A stretch of 64,000 nt of DNA from Xylaria sp. FL1777. Its lineage: Eukaryota; Ascomycota; Sordariomycetes; Xylariales; Xylariaceae. The notes under the pieces are model-generated. The model ran no database searches. It saw only the letters and a program-made list of their open reading frames with translations, and was not told the DNA's origin. The stretch lies in contig MU400547.1 of assembly GCA_022578965.1 (NCBI GenBank), forward strand, positions 285,349 to 349,348, in the 5' to 3' direction. Numbering within the stretch: the first letter of the stretch is position 1; every line of letters begins with the position of its first letter. Below, in pieces: positions 22,265 through 33,335 of the stretch. The translations under genes and the position numbers were made by a program.

Positions 22265-22945
22265 ATCTCTAGACTAGAGGATGCTTTGCATTCGTCATCG
22301 TTCACTTGCAATCTGGAGCATTCTGATTCTAGAGATCCCATACAATCATCTTGCATCTTAGATTTTTCTTCTAGATCGATTATAATATTGATTTAGTACA
22401 TCCTTTCTACTTCTCGATCTCGAAGGGTTAAATTTGTCATGGCCCAAATCTAGATGTTGAATCATTGAGTAAGGTTTGCCGGTCGTGTTCTTGAAGTTTG
22501 AGACGGTGCGATAGTTGATGATGCGAAGGGGTTTGGTACAAATTTAGCTGCCTTTTCAAAGCCGAAATAAAATGGAAACGAAGACGATCATACCATTTGA
22601 ACATTACATTTTCGCTTGTGGCTCTATTTAAAACTCCCTTGTGGTGGACTGGGCATGGAGTAGAAGCTTGGTCTGCAGGTTATCACATTTCCATGACAGC
22701 AAATGGTAGTAACTAAGGAGGCATCGTAATTATGCTACGTATTGCTGTGAAAACAATCAAGCACCCTATTCCTTCAACACCGTTCCGCCATTAGATATCC
22801 ACATCGCCTTTCAAGCCTAAACCCTTGAATATAGTACAAATAGTAACTCCTTAGAGACATGAGAGTTTTATTACCCTTGATCGCGGAGACGCTACGATCC
22901 ATTAACCGTCTCTCTCCTTTTCATTATCGATTTTCTTATCGTCCT
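22265..22945. other. Convergent intergenic region, no gene seen
   Basis: This lies between the NNT stop and the 3' end of the 128-aa gene. It is AT-rich and several TCTAGA/CTAGAT words crowd 22266-22380. No coding signal. Confidence 0.55.
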
Positions 22946-23459
22946 TCACAAGCCTAGTCCAGAAACGACAGGGACATTGAGACCCCTGTTGCTATTCTCG
23001 CTCTTCTTTGGACGAGGGTCGGCGCGCTTCAGGCCCTCCGAGGCCAGGTTGCCGACGGGCTCGAGGATGCCGCCCTGCCCGATCTGGTCCGCTGCGAGGT
23101 TGTTCACGCCGTCTTGGACCTTGTCGACTTGGTCGATGCCTGTTACTTTGGTTCTGTCGAGTCCGTCTGTGTGGATGATGCGTTAGTTATTTAAAAGATA
23201 GAGATGAGGTAAAGAAGTAGTCTGCTTTTAGATGGTGTGTGCATGATGAAATGCGGAAGATAGGGGCGTCTAGTAGAAATGACGATGACGTACCCCGCGC
23301 TACGTAGCTTGTCCTGTTGTCTTTCGTGAAGTACTTTAGGAACGTGTCTTCGATCCATGGCATCCAGGCGTCGTATTGTTCGTTATATTTCTGCCTGGCC
23401 CACTCCATTGTCGACTGTTTCTTCGGTTCTTCCTCTTTGTTGGGATTCGTGTCTGCCAT
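22946..23459 (-). CDS. Small acidic/basic protein of 128 aa, function unknown
   Basis: Exons are 23459-23294 and 23166-22946; the 127-nt intron is phase 1. The start MADTNPNKEEEPKK follows a likely upstream splice acceptor or leader; an in-frame ATG at 23510 would add 17 residues. The centre, MEWARQKYNEQYDAWMPWIE then DTFLKYFTKDNRTSYV, is rich in aromatics. The second exon reads GIDQVDKVQDGVNNLAADQI, then GQGGILEPVGNLASEG and KRADPRPKK. There is no signal peptide, membrane segment or enzyme motif. I believe similar short proteins are widespread in filamentous ascomycetes, but I cannot name a function. Confidence 0.75.
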
Positions 23460-24679
23460 TGCTAAAGTTCGTGTCAGTGGGGTTTGGGTGTCAGCGTTTG
23501 GATAGGACATTTTAGCCCTCTGGGATTTTCATCGGGATATGAGTAGTGAATGGTTACTTACTGGATGCCTTTTAAGTTAATTTGTTGAACACTTCGATTC
23601 AAGTAGTTTTATTGTCAGAAGGTTTTCACATTGAGCTGTTGTATGCAGAATCATCTATGAGAAGACGACGAAAATTAAGACCTGGCACATTTGGATCTTA
23701 ATGCATCTATTGTACTACCTCCGATATCCAATTACCAGCTATGACCTCACGCACCAAAGTAAATCATAAGCAGGTTTTATCTAATGTGCTCTGTGATGGT
23801 GTAAGACTTACATGGCTGTGTCTGCTGGCTTAACATGAGACTTGGAGGGTGTGCGTGGCACTCCGTCATATACGTCATTGAGTGGCTCGTCGCCTTCATC
23901 TGATTGGTTCGATTCCCCTGACATGCGCCAAACAGGGAATGTCGTTCTTTGGTCAAGCCACACTTTAGTCTAACAAGTCTGTGTATGGTGTGTCATATGC
24001 GGAGCACTGTGGGACGTCATTTGAGGATTCAATGCGGAATCGAATGATATCTGAGCTCGATGATGAGAAGGCCAATAGATGGTGTGTATACAGGCATATA
24101 GAGAGATCATATATCGGAGACTTGCATAGCCAACACCTATCAGCTTGGGTAGAGAACATATACTGAGACAGGGAGGATGAGAAGACATGGAATGATAGGA
24201 ACCAGTCTTCTGCGGTGTGCACATTCAAGTTCCTTGAGTGTAGACAAGGCACCGGGACTATGGTTGCTATATCATCGTAATCCACGTTAGCGTCAACACG
24301 ACGGCATCCGTCGTAGACAGACAAAATGTCCAGCTCGTTGGGTTTTCAATCTGTAGCGACTGGTGTTGGATAAAGAGTAAAATATCGTCGGTCCCGGCAG
24401 TATGAGTGTTGACGTAGATGTCGAAGATAGGGTAACTTCACGGGAGGAATAGACAGGTGGGCCATCTACGTCAAATTGAGGACAAACCTGTCAAGTGGTG
24501 TAGAAGCAATTCCAGGCTCCTTTGCACGATTTGCAGACTGGCTGATGAAAATAAGGACACAGTTGGGATGATTACCAGCTCATCTCAAAGTGGTTCTACA
24601 CTAGAGCTAAGAACTGTACAACACGTTCATCCCTTGCGCTAATGGAGTCTTCAGCGGTAACTTCTGTAGAGGAATTTAT
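23460..24679. other. Intergenic region downstream of the NLR gene, no gene seen
   Basis: Contains the promoter of the 128-aa gene and the 3' flank of the NLR. Short frames at 23965-24324 and 24457-24642 lack recognisable features. I looked here for a small NLR partner gene and did not find one. Confidence 0.55.
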
Positions 24680-27600
24680 CTAGCTCTTGGAGTCAATGCA
24701 CGAGTGTTGAGGAGGAAAACCTATCTCTCGCTGTGTCTCCCGAATCGCATCCTTGAATCCATCTGGCCAGACGCTGGAATAATCTTCATGGCCTATCGTG
24801 ATGTGGGAGACATTGTCCACGTCTTGCCAAGTTATCGTGTATGCGCCGAAAGTACTCAGTAACAGCGTCTTGTAGAACAGCCCAACACATTCGATCGGAA
24901 TTAAGGATAGGTCTTCTCGCTTAGCAAGAAATATCGCCATCTCCCAGTTGTCCCTCCCGACATGCAGATGCGCCGCAATACTTTGAAGCAGCTGTCTTGG
25001 TAGGATTGTTTGACTTTCAAGCGCTTCTCTGGCTGTTTTTTTAATTTGCAGATCTCCGTCATGTAGACATATCGCGATACCCTGCAGGACCTCTTCCGAC
25101 AGGCTTGGCTGGTTTTTGAATGCCACTAACGCTGCATCCTTGTGTTTCCAGTTATCGGCATTCAGATATTCTGCAATAGTCTGGAGCAGCTCTTCTGGTA
25201 GGGCTGGCTGGGTTTTGAGCACATCTAGCGCCCCTAATCTTATATACGTATCACCTTCTTTAAGACTTAGCGCAACAGCCCGAAGGACTTCTGGTGGCAA
25301 GGGTGGCCGGTTTCTCAGTACTTCTAAAGCCTCTCTTCTTACACTCTCGTTGCCGTCTTCGAGACTCAGTGAGATGGACTTAAGGAGCTCTTCTGGAAGG
25401 ATTGGCTGGTTTTTGAGCGCGTTCAGTGCGGCTTCTTTTACAGCGGCAATTTCGTCGTTGAGGCCAGTTACAATAGCCTGAAGGTGGGTTTCCAATATCG
25501 CTGGCTGACGCCCGAGCATTTGCAATGCTCCTGCTCTAGCCTCCCAAATTCTACTTGAGAGATATGGTGCAATTCTTTGAAGGTGTTCTTTTTTTGCTGG
25601 CTGGCTTCGCAGGGTCCTGACTGCTCCATCCCTAACATCAGGGGAATCGTCTTCGAGGCATACCATAACAGCTTGAAGGAGTTCCTTTGGTATTGGCCGG
25701 CCTTCAAGTGCTTCTAGCGCTGCCACTCTAGCGTCCGGATTCTCATGGTGAAGATATGGTGCAATACTTTGAAAGTATTCTTTTGTTGCCGGCTGGGTTT
25801 GCAGCATCCTGACTGCTGCACGCCTAAGAAAAGAATCCACGTCCTCAAGACATACTATAACAGCTTGAAGATATTCATTTGATATTGGTTGGTCCTCAAG
25901 TGCATATAGCGCTGACGCTCTGATGTCCGGATTCTCACTGTAGAGATATGGTTCGATACACTGAAAAAGTTCATCTGAAGCCGGCTGACTATGGAGTATC
26001 TGCGCTGCTAAACTCCTAGCATCATAATCCTCGCTTTGGAGATATACTGTAACAGCTTGAAGGTATTTCTTTGGTAATGTCTGCCTTTGGAGTACCCGTA
26101 ATGCTCCCTGCCTGATACCATAATACTCATCTTCGAGAGATGCTATGACGATATCAAGGTGTTCATTCCGCAATTTCTGACCTTCAAGTGCTCGAAAGGC
26201 TGACTCTTTCACGTTAAAATTTTGGTCGCCGAGGCATCCTACAATAGATTGGAGATGTTGTTGGACTACCGTTTGGCCTTGTAGCGCTAACAATGCTGAA
26301 TTTCTCATGTAATATCTCTCGTCTTCGATTAGTAGTGCCATGAACCGAGCTCGCTCTTCCGACATCCGTTCTTTGTACGAGTTGATCAGTATGTGCGCCC
26401 CTTCGGGTGCTTGTTGCAGAGCTTTCTTCATGACATTTACTCCAAGCTCTAATTCCTCAGCCAGCACCGACTTCTGCCTGAAGCTGCACTCGAACAATAG
26501 CCATCGGACCAGTTGATCTTCTAATCTAATACGATGCGGAATACTTCGCAGCGTTTCGCTCAAGCAATGTGCGACCAACCTCTGATGGGCACCGCCCAGG
26601 AGGTCGCGTGGTTCTGCCTCAATTGTTTGGAAAAAGGCTCTCGATTCCCGCCCCGATGATAGTAAGCCGGCTACAAAGCGCCAAAATATATCGTAGCGGG
26701 CGTTGTATTTGTTTCTACGAAGAAACTCAGTGGGGCCAGTGCTCGTGTTCTCTTCATCCTCCAACCCTAGGCATTTGAGTGGCTGTTGGCTTTTCCACTG
26801 CCGTACAAAGTATCGAGCCCCAAAGTACTCTTGGAAAGTGAGATGCAAAAAGTGGTAATTTCGTTTGTTAGCTTTAGACGAAAGATTGGATGACCGGAGG
26901 AAGGAAACCCGCCCGAGCATGCTGTCAAGCAGGAACTTTCTATCGTGGTGTTTAAAATGCTTAGATATTATGCCACGATGCCGCGGCTCAAAATCTATAA
27001 CATCGTTGTACATCCCATAAAAGGCAAGGAGTTCAATGATCCTCTGCTCGTCATCCGTAGACGTCCTAATATCCTCGTCGTAGGCGTCCTGTATTTGAGA
27101 TCGGGTCCATTTCTCCAGGTTTTCGGCATCTTTCCTCCATAGCGTTTGCTCAATTCTTTGGTAAATTGCAGTCATAGTCTCCTGTGCATCCGCGCCATTG
27201 GGTTTCATGCCACGGTAATCATTCCAGGTGTAGCAGAGCACATCAAGCTGGATCGGAATTCGCACAAGACCTTGAATAAGCGGGTGGCAACTGAGAAATG
27301 ATTGAATCTCTTCCATCTTTCCTAAATCGAGCTTGCCCGTTTGCATATCGGTAAAGACGCTTTTGATATAGGTATTTACTTGATTCGAGTGAAATCCAAT
27401 AGTGTCTAATTGGAGATGAAGAGGTTCGATGTTCGTGGGAATTGTCGCATTGGGGCGTGCAGTGATAATGACATTTGACTGATTGAGGAGCTCTTTAAGG
27501 AAATAGAGCATATTTCCTTCTAGGTCTCGCGACACTTCGTCTAGACCATCGAGAAGGAACAGAATCCTAGCTCCTTTGGTCTCAATTAGGGCGCGCCACA

Positions 27601-29201
27601 ATGCGTCGGCAAGTTCATTGCCTTCTGGGTGTTGAGAGAAATACTCATGGCGAAACAAATCTCTAAAGTTGTATTCGGCACTTCTGCGCCTCTCTTCTAG
27701 CTTTAGGTTTCGTAATGGAACCCAAAGCACCCAATCGAACAGATCTGACCACAAATTGCGATGTATAAATTCATACACAATCTTCTTGCACAATGTGGTT
27801 TTGCCTACTCCGGCGCGACCATGAATCAGAATACGTCTGGGTGTTATACGACCGTTGGTTGTGTGACGAGTTTGAAAGAGGGTTGGTAGTGCAATTTCCA
27901 TCCCTTTCTGAGGCGATTCAACACTTAATCGCGACTGGAGCGAAAACGAAGATTCGTGCTCTCCTAATCCGGTTATTGAGCGCTCTACTATGATCAGGTT
28001 AATGTAACATTGGTCCATTGGGAGCTGGTCGCCGGAAAGTCGTTCAATCTTTAGGGTTTCTTTAGAATAACGGTTTTGGCGTACAAATTTGTTTGCTTTC
28101 TCAATAGGGCGTCCTTCACGGATAGCTCGTAGCAGAGTTTCAATCCTATCAGCAATCAAATCGTATTCCGGGTCGTTGGGACTATCAAATTTGTTCATCT
28201 GAATATGCGGTCGATCAAGCGGGATTGGGTGCGGCACAATGTCCAGTGTCGCGGAGAGCTTGTCAACCAGCTGTGGTGCGTTAGTCTCAGCCAAATGCAT
28301 TTACACAAGGGTAGAAGCAGAATGACAACTGGGTAGCAACTCGTACCGGTGTTCCCTTTGACGGTAGCCAAGGAAGTATTTTGCGAGGTAGACTCGTCGA
28401 GCGAGTTTCGTAAAAAGTAAACACGCTGTCGCTAAGCTCGTTAGCTCGGCAGAAACTGGTGAAGCGACGCACGAGTTCTGCAAGATCGAAGTTCGATTTC
28501 ACATCTCGTAGCAAGTTGGACACCATCTTGTTCTGGATAAAAGCCCAAGCTCTCAGACCAGGTTCGGCCCAGTTAGCTACGTCTTGGAACGACGTGCCAC
28601 GGAACGGGGTGGCAAGAAAGACAATGCCCCGTGTAGCCTCTCCCACAGTAAGAAACTCGTGGTCAGCCATCACAAGAGCCTTCATTAGGATGACGCCTCC
28701 AAGACATGATGCAATAAAGACGATTGGCCGTGTATCCCTTCCAGAGTCGTCTTTCGTTACCGGGGGTCGTTTCTTGATACTAGCGAGCAGAACACGAGCG
28801 AATTCATCAATTGTCTTCTGGACGAGGTCCGACTCCTCGAACAGATCAGCCGGCCAGTTGCAGGTGAATATCCGTGCCCTCGGAATCCGTTGAGGCAGCA
28901 TGTCTGGGTCCTCCAGCCAGTTGACATCCTGTTTCTGGCCTTTGTGTTTCCACGTCCACGTGCGCGGAGAATCCGTGTCTAGGCCATGGATGGCAATGAC
29001 ATCGACATCTGTTGTCGCTTCGCTTCCGGGAGACGGGTAAACTTGACAGAGCCTGACACCTCTTGCCCGCGATGAGGGCTGTGGTGGACTGTCTGCGAGG
29101 GCCGAAGCCGGCCGAGAATGCGTGATCCTCCGGAGCAAAAGATACAAGGCTATCGTGCCGCCGGTGAGCAAGACAATACGGCCGATCTTGATTGAATCCA
29201 T
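24680..29201 (-). CDS. NLR (STAND) protein: alpha/beta-hydrolase-like domain, NACHT ATPase, HEAT repeats
   Basis: Exons are 29201-28347 and 28270-24680, 1481 aa. The 76-nt intron 28271-28346 is phase 0 with ACTAAC and CACAG. Residues 8-24 form a hydrophobic segment, possibly an anchor. Residues about 65-270 resemble the SesB/PGAP1-like hydrolase domain of fungal NLRs: oxyanion-type IAIHGLDTDSPRTW, elbow ASCLGG (164-169) and FLATPFRG. Cys166 stands where the usual GHSLGG has Ser. The NACHT module has Walker A GRAGVGKTT (436-444), Walker B ARILFLLDGLDE (519-530), sensor NVIITARP, and the tail FLHLTFQEYFGARYF. Residues about 923-1390 are some 15 HEAT-like units of 32-33 aa. The last 90 residues are a separate C-terminal segment. 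Fungal NLRs of this build are tied to heterokaryon incompatibility and immunity-like cell death; that role is inferred here. Confidence 0.92.
24956..26359 (-). repeat. Array of about 15 HEAT-like coding repeats
   Basis: The array encodes units of 32 residues (N-terminal two thirds) or 33 residues (C-terminal third) with the pattern LQxIxxxLxDxxxxVRxxALxxLxxQP. In the middle, units alternate between a VCLED type and an APYL type, giving a 64-residue period and suggesting duplication of unit pairs. It is coding sequence of the NLR, not a separate element. Confidence 0.88.
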
Positions 29202-32200
29202 TGCACTAGCTGCTAACAGCCCCGGCGATTTGCAACCATAACTCCTCTATTCCCGGCCTGTCCTCCCTCCAACTAATGTGCTGCATGCGTGTTAGTCTAT
29301 GATCCTATGCGTATGTAGCGTACAGTTACCACAACGCATGGTTTTGAATAAATCAATGAGAATGCAATTAAATCCCGTGACTAGCAAGGTTCTTGTTAAC
29401 TGTTGGCTCAAGCTGAGAATAGACCCGCATGTAGGAGCCTATGCTATTAATAACCAGCTTCACCATCCCTGCATTAAGTCGCATCGGCGATACGCCCAAC
29501 ATACATATACGGTGGAAATCCCCTTGAAAATTGCTTGTGTAGAGCGTTGAAGGGGTACTTACCAGAAACTGCTGCGCCTTTCTAATGCGAAGTCAAGGGG
29601 CCGTCAGGTCCCTTGAACCGGTCTCCCGCGGTATCAACGCCATGTCCTATTGACAGCTCCACGGTTGCCTCCGGTTCAGAAGATGCCGCGGTTTATAGAG
29701 CGTTTCCTAGGTCACCGAAATACCGGCTCACATTTCGATCATTTCCCCGTGACACGCTGATGGCTACTGGATGCAGAGCAAGATTGAGATCAAACTTGGC
29801 GGATCTTTGTCCTCGACCTTGATCGATCAGTTCTCATCCAGATATCTTCCAGCTGCCTTCCAGCGGAATAGTGCTGGGTAGTAAGTAAACGTAACGTTAG
29901 CAGGATAGCTTTGCGCGTTGAGTTGGTTCACACTCAAAAGCCTTGTCACCAAGACTTAGGGTTTCCCACTTGCTTGGATACTTTGCATCAGCAACGTGGC
30001 TGCGTCCAATGAATATACGAATTTATTAATTGAGTCACCATCGTCATTGCCGTCATTATCGATATTTCGAATGGCGATTGCTAGGAAGCTCGGGCCATTA
30101 GTTAGTGCACAAAAGCTACCTTTGTCTATAGCACCGAAGTTATGCCTTATCTAGGTGCCTTGCTTAGTGTATGCTAGAAATTTGATATTTAAAATAGAGA
30201 ATTAATACTACAGGTGTATGACTTTTCTCTTCTCAAAATAAAAATGGTTTGTAGCTTGTATAGTGTCTGCGAAAGGCTACCTAGGACTATTAATGGTCAC
30301 TAACTCATCATTCTTCATAGACTTACTCACAAAATTTTCTGATTATATCGCACTTTTCGCCATCATTAAGAGTATCAAATAATAATCCTAAGTCTATCAG
30401 TTTAAACAAATGTGATAATATAAGGTCTAAAGTAGAGCTTAGAGAGCATCAATTTCGTTATATTGAGTATGACGCCGTACAACATATCATATCCTAATAG
30501 TATTGTCAATCAATTTGTATGTGACTAGAGGACGTTTCGTAGATATTACTTCATAAGAGCTTCATCCCGATTATTATATTTCCTGACTTCGGCAACAAAA
30601 CTGTCGTGATTGTTAGAGATGGGTGTCTGACATAGGATTTAGCTCGCCTGTGACATGACTGCGGAAATCCCATAGTGATACATGATAATTATGCTGTTAG
30701 CTGGTTAGTCAGTATAATCTACACACCACTTGAATAGCCTCGTATTACCTTATTGCACCCGGTAACTCTCCTATATAGATTTACTCCTCTGCTTTCCTCA
30801 CGGATAACCTACTGTCACTATAGTATAATCTATACTCTCCACCTAGTTTGACTAGGCTCTCTGCGGGTCGTAAAAGTTCCAAATTTTGATCAGCTTAGGT
30901 CCTAGAAGATTGAAATAATTAGGTTAAGGGTTTGAGAGTCCTGGTATCATTATGGTCTCCATCATCCAAGAGCTGATGTTTTTTGAGAATAATGTGGAAG
31001 TGTCAATTAAGAAAGGCAATATAGTCATTTTCAACAACACTAAGGTAACATAACGCTTCAAACTAAGCATTGTTTGGCACTACTCTACGATGAATAATAT
31101 ATCTATATCCGCTTCTCCTTAATAGCCTTCCCTAAACGCAAACAGACTAACTTTATCTTTTCTTTAAAGTAGCCAGTAATTCTAGTTTCATATATCTTCA
31201 CAAGCTGAGAATTCTGGTCTAAGTTCTCTTATAAGCTATACTCAAGAACCTAAAGGGCCGAAGTAGTGTTAAACTCAAGTTATATATGAAATGACATACA
31301 CAGATATTACATCATAGACATTAACGATGAACCCCCCTTGCACGAAATGTAAGTATTCTGCTCAACCAGTAGCTAGCTGTGCTAAATCCAATAATCCGAT
31401 GTGCAATTGCAACGTAACTGGGTTGCTATTAAAGAAGATTGAAGTGCTTTAGAGTATGCATCCTCATTAAGTTCCTTTATAAAGCAAATACTTCCTGGTT
31501 TTCGTGCACCTACGAACAAGAGTGCTGTTAAAAGTAAACTAAGTCAAGAAGTCACTTCGTGTTCTGTACTATACTAGAGGCAAGGAGGTCACAGACGTAT
31601 TGTTAATGTATAGAATGAGGTCTTTTCACCTTCCTCACGAAGTAGTTCAGTTGAATTCAACGCTCATATACCGACCATTTCACTAAGTACCTCCGTTATT
31701 ACTCCTATATCATATTTCCTTACTTCTGTAGACAACCGTTATTTCTGTGACATCATGAAGGACTATTATAAAACGAACGATAATCAGAGTTGGATAGTTG
31801 GTGTTGATGGCACAAAGCAGTCTACACTGTGGAGGGTTTGGTCGAGAGAATAGCGTTGCAAAGGGACTCACCACGACGGGCCAACTGACTAGACTCAAGT
31901 ATCGATAATTTCAACCCCTTAGCTACCATGTGATCGTCATTGAATTGGGCGTATATCTACCATTGTAGTTCTTGTATCGCTTTATTTAGGTAAAAGGAAA
32001 GATTGTAAATTTAGTGTTGACTCTAAGAGGCTTACAATAGTCTGACCAAATGAGCACTGCATGCTCCCACACTGCTACCTTTTAATGTAAGAATACTAGG
32101 CTAGGCGATTGTCTTATAACCGTGGGAGACGGCTACGTATGACTTCAGATGCATTGATATACTATGAATCATGAATCCTAATGTCCTAAACTCTAACTCT

Positions 32201-32939
32201 CATCTAGATACCCACCTATGAATAGTTATTAGTTAAGACAAGCTGCAACAGCAATAGGTGCTCTACTGTACAATGGCTAAATAGTCGAGTATCAATTGTG
32301 TTTCAACCCATGGTTGATCGTCCTTTTTGTATAAGTAGTTGAAACTATGTGGATGTTCGAATTATACGAAATCTAAACATCTTCTCGCATGTCATCGTCT
32401 GATAATTGGTAATAGAAATAGACACGAATGTGTATACAATAGAAGGATATCAGGTGTCTTTCGTGCCCCTTGACGCGGGATGTCGTAATCGGTCCTTATA
32501 GCACCATGGACCCTTCAAACCAATTAGGCCTGCTTGTGAACAAGAGCAGCCCAAGTGGAACCGAATCCGAAACCGAAACACAACTGATGGTAAGGTTAGC
32601 TCTGTCGCTCCCGCTTTTTAGAAGACTTCAGATATTAATTCAGTAGAAATGCTCTTCTGATATGATCGGCAGTAACCTTGTTCTAAGTTGGGGTACCAAG
32701 TGAAGGTGGATCGTTGTGGGTTTCACGATCTTTCGAGCCTTTCAGGGATCCTGCTTGAAGAGAGACGTCGTTAAGGTTGGTAGCATCGTGACCCACGGTT
32801 GGGGAGAGAATCCCATCTAATACTGGCTTGTTCATAATGGTCCTACTCTTCTGTTTTGTAACCGCCGGCTGCAGGTGGTACTCGGACTCTCGCATCCCAA
32901 GTCACGACACCTGAGGCGGGTGATTTGCATGGTAGCCGC
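29202..32939. other. Large gene-poor region, AT-rich core
   Basis: The first 200 bases should hold the NLR promoter. From about 29900 to 32450 the DNA is AT-rich, with stops in every frame and no intact ORF above about 70 codons. I could not identify a transposon. A short frame starting at the ATG at 32506 ends near a GTAAGG donor-like site, but nothing after it supports a gene. Confidence 0.55.
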
Positions 32940-32964
32940 GCAAGCAGATCATTGAGATCCCATC

Positions 32965-33335
32965 TCACGTCTCACGCCCAGTCGCCGAACCCGGCGACAA
33001 GGTTTTTTCGGTGGCAGACAGGTATCTCTCCCACCCTCCCGTTCCGAGCGTAGCAATCCAGTTGGAGAGTGGTAAGCAGCAGCCGCCAAAAATCTTCTTC
33101 GCCCATATAACTCTTTGTAGTACTACTGCATATACGGCGGTAAGCATTTGCCACTTCGGCGAAGCCGCGATCCCCCTAAACACAGGGTAGGCGACATATA
33201 TATGAAAAATTTCATCAATACCGGTGAAAGCGGCTGGATTCGTGTTATCAAATGCATGCAGAATAACCACCGGGTTGTGGCTCCGTCAGAAAGGCGCCAA
33301 GACCGAGTTGTCTGGTTCTCGCTATTCTCTGTCAC
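32965..33335 (-). pseudogene. Possible decayed coding fragment, family unknown
   Basis: Three overlapping minus-strand frames (32965-33270, 32972-33154, 33123-33335) each read as protein-like for part of their length, for example GIDEIFHIYVAYPVFRGIAA then KWQMLTAVYAVVLQRVIW, and in the next frame EEDFWRLLLTTLQLDCYARN. The apparent switching between frames suggests a frameshifted relic. I do not recognise the family; chance is possible. Confidence 0.25.

Noticed and set aside
23900..23930. GGTTCGATTCC, a tRNA B-box-like word; similar words at about 35445 and 41470 on the other strand
   Set aside because: The flanking bases cannot form a TpsiC stem, and no D-arm, anticodon arm or acceptor stem can be drawn at the right distance.
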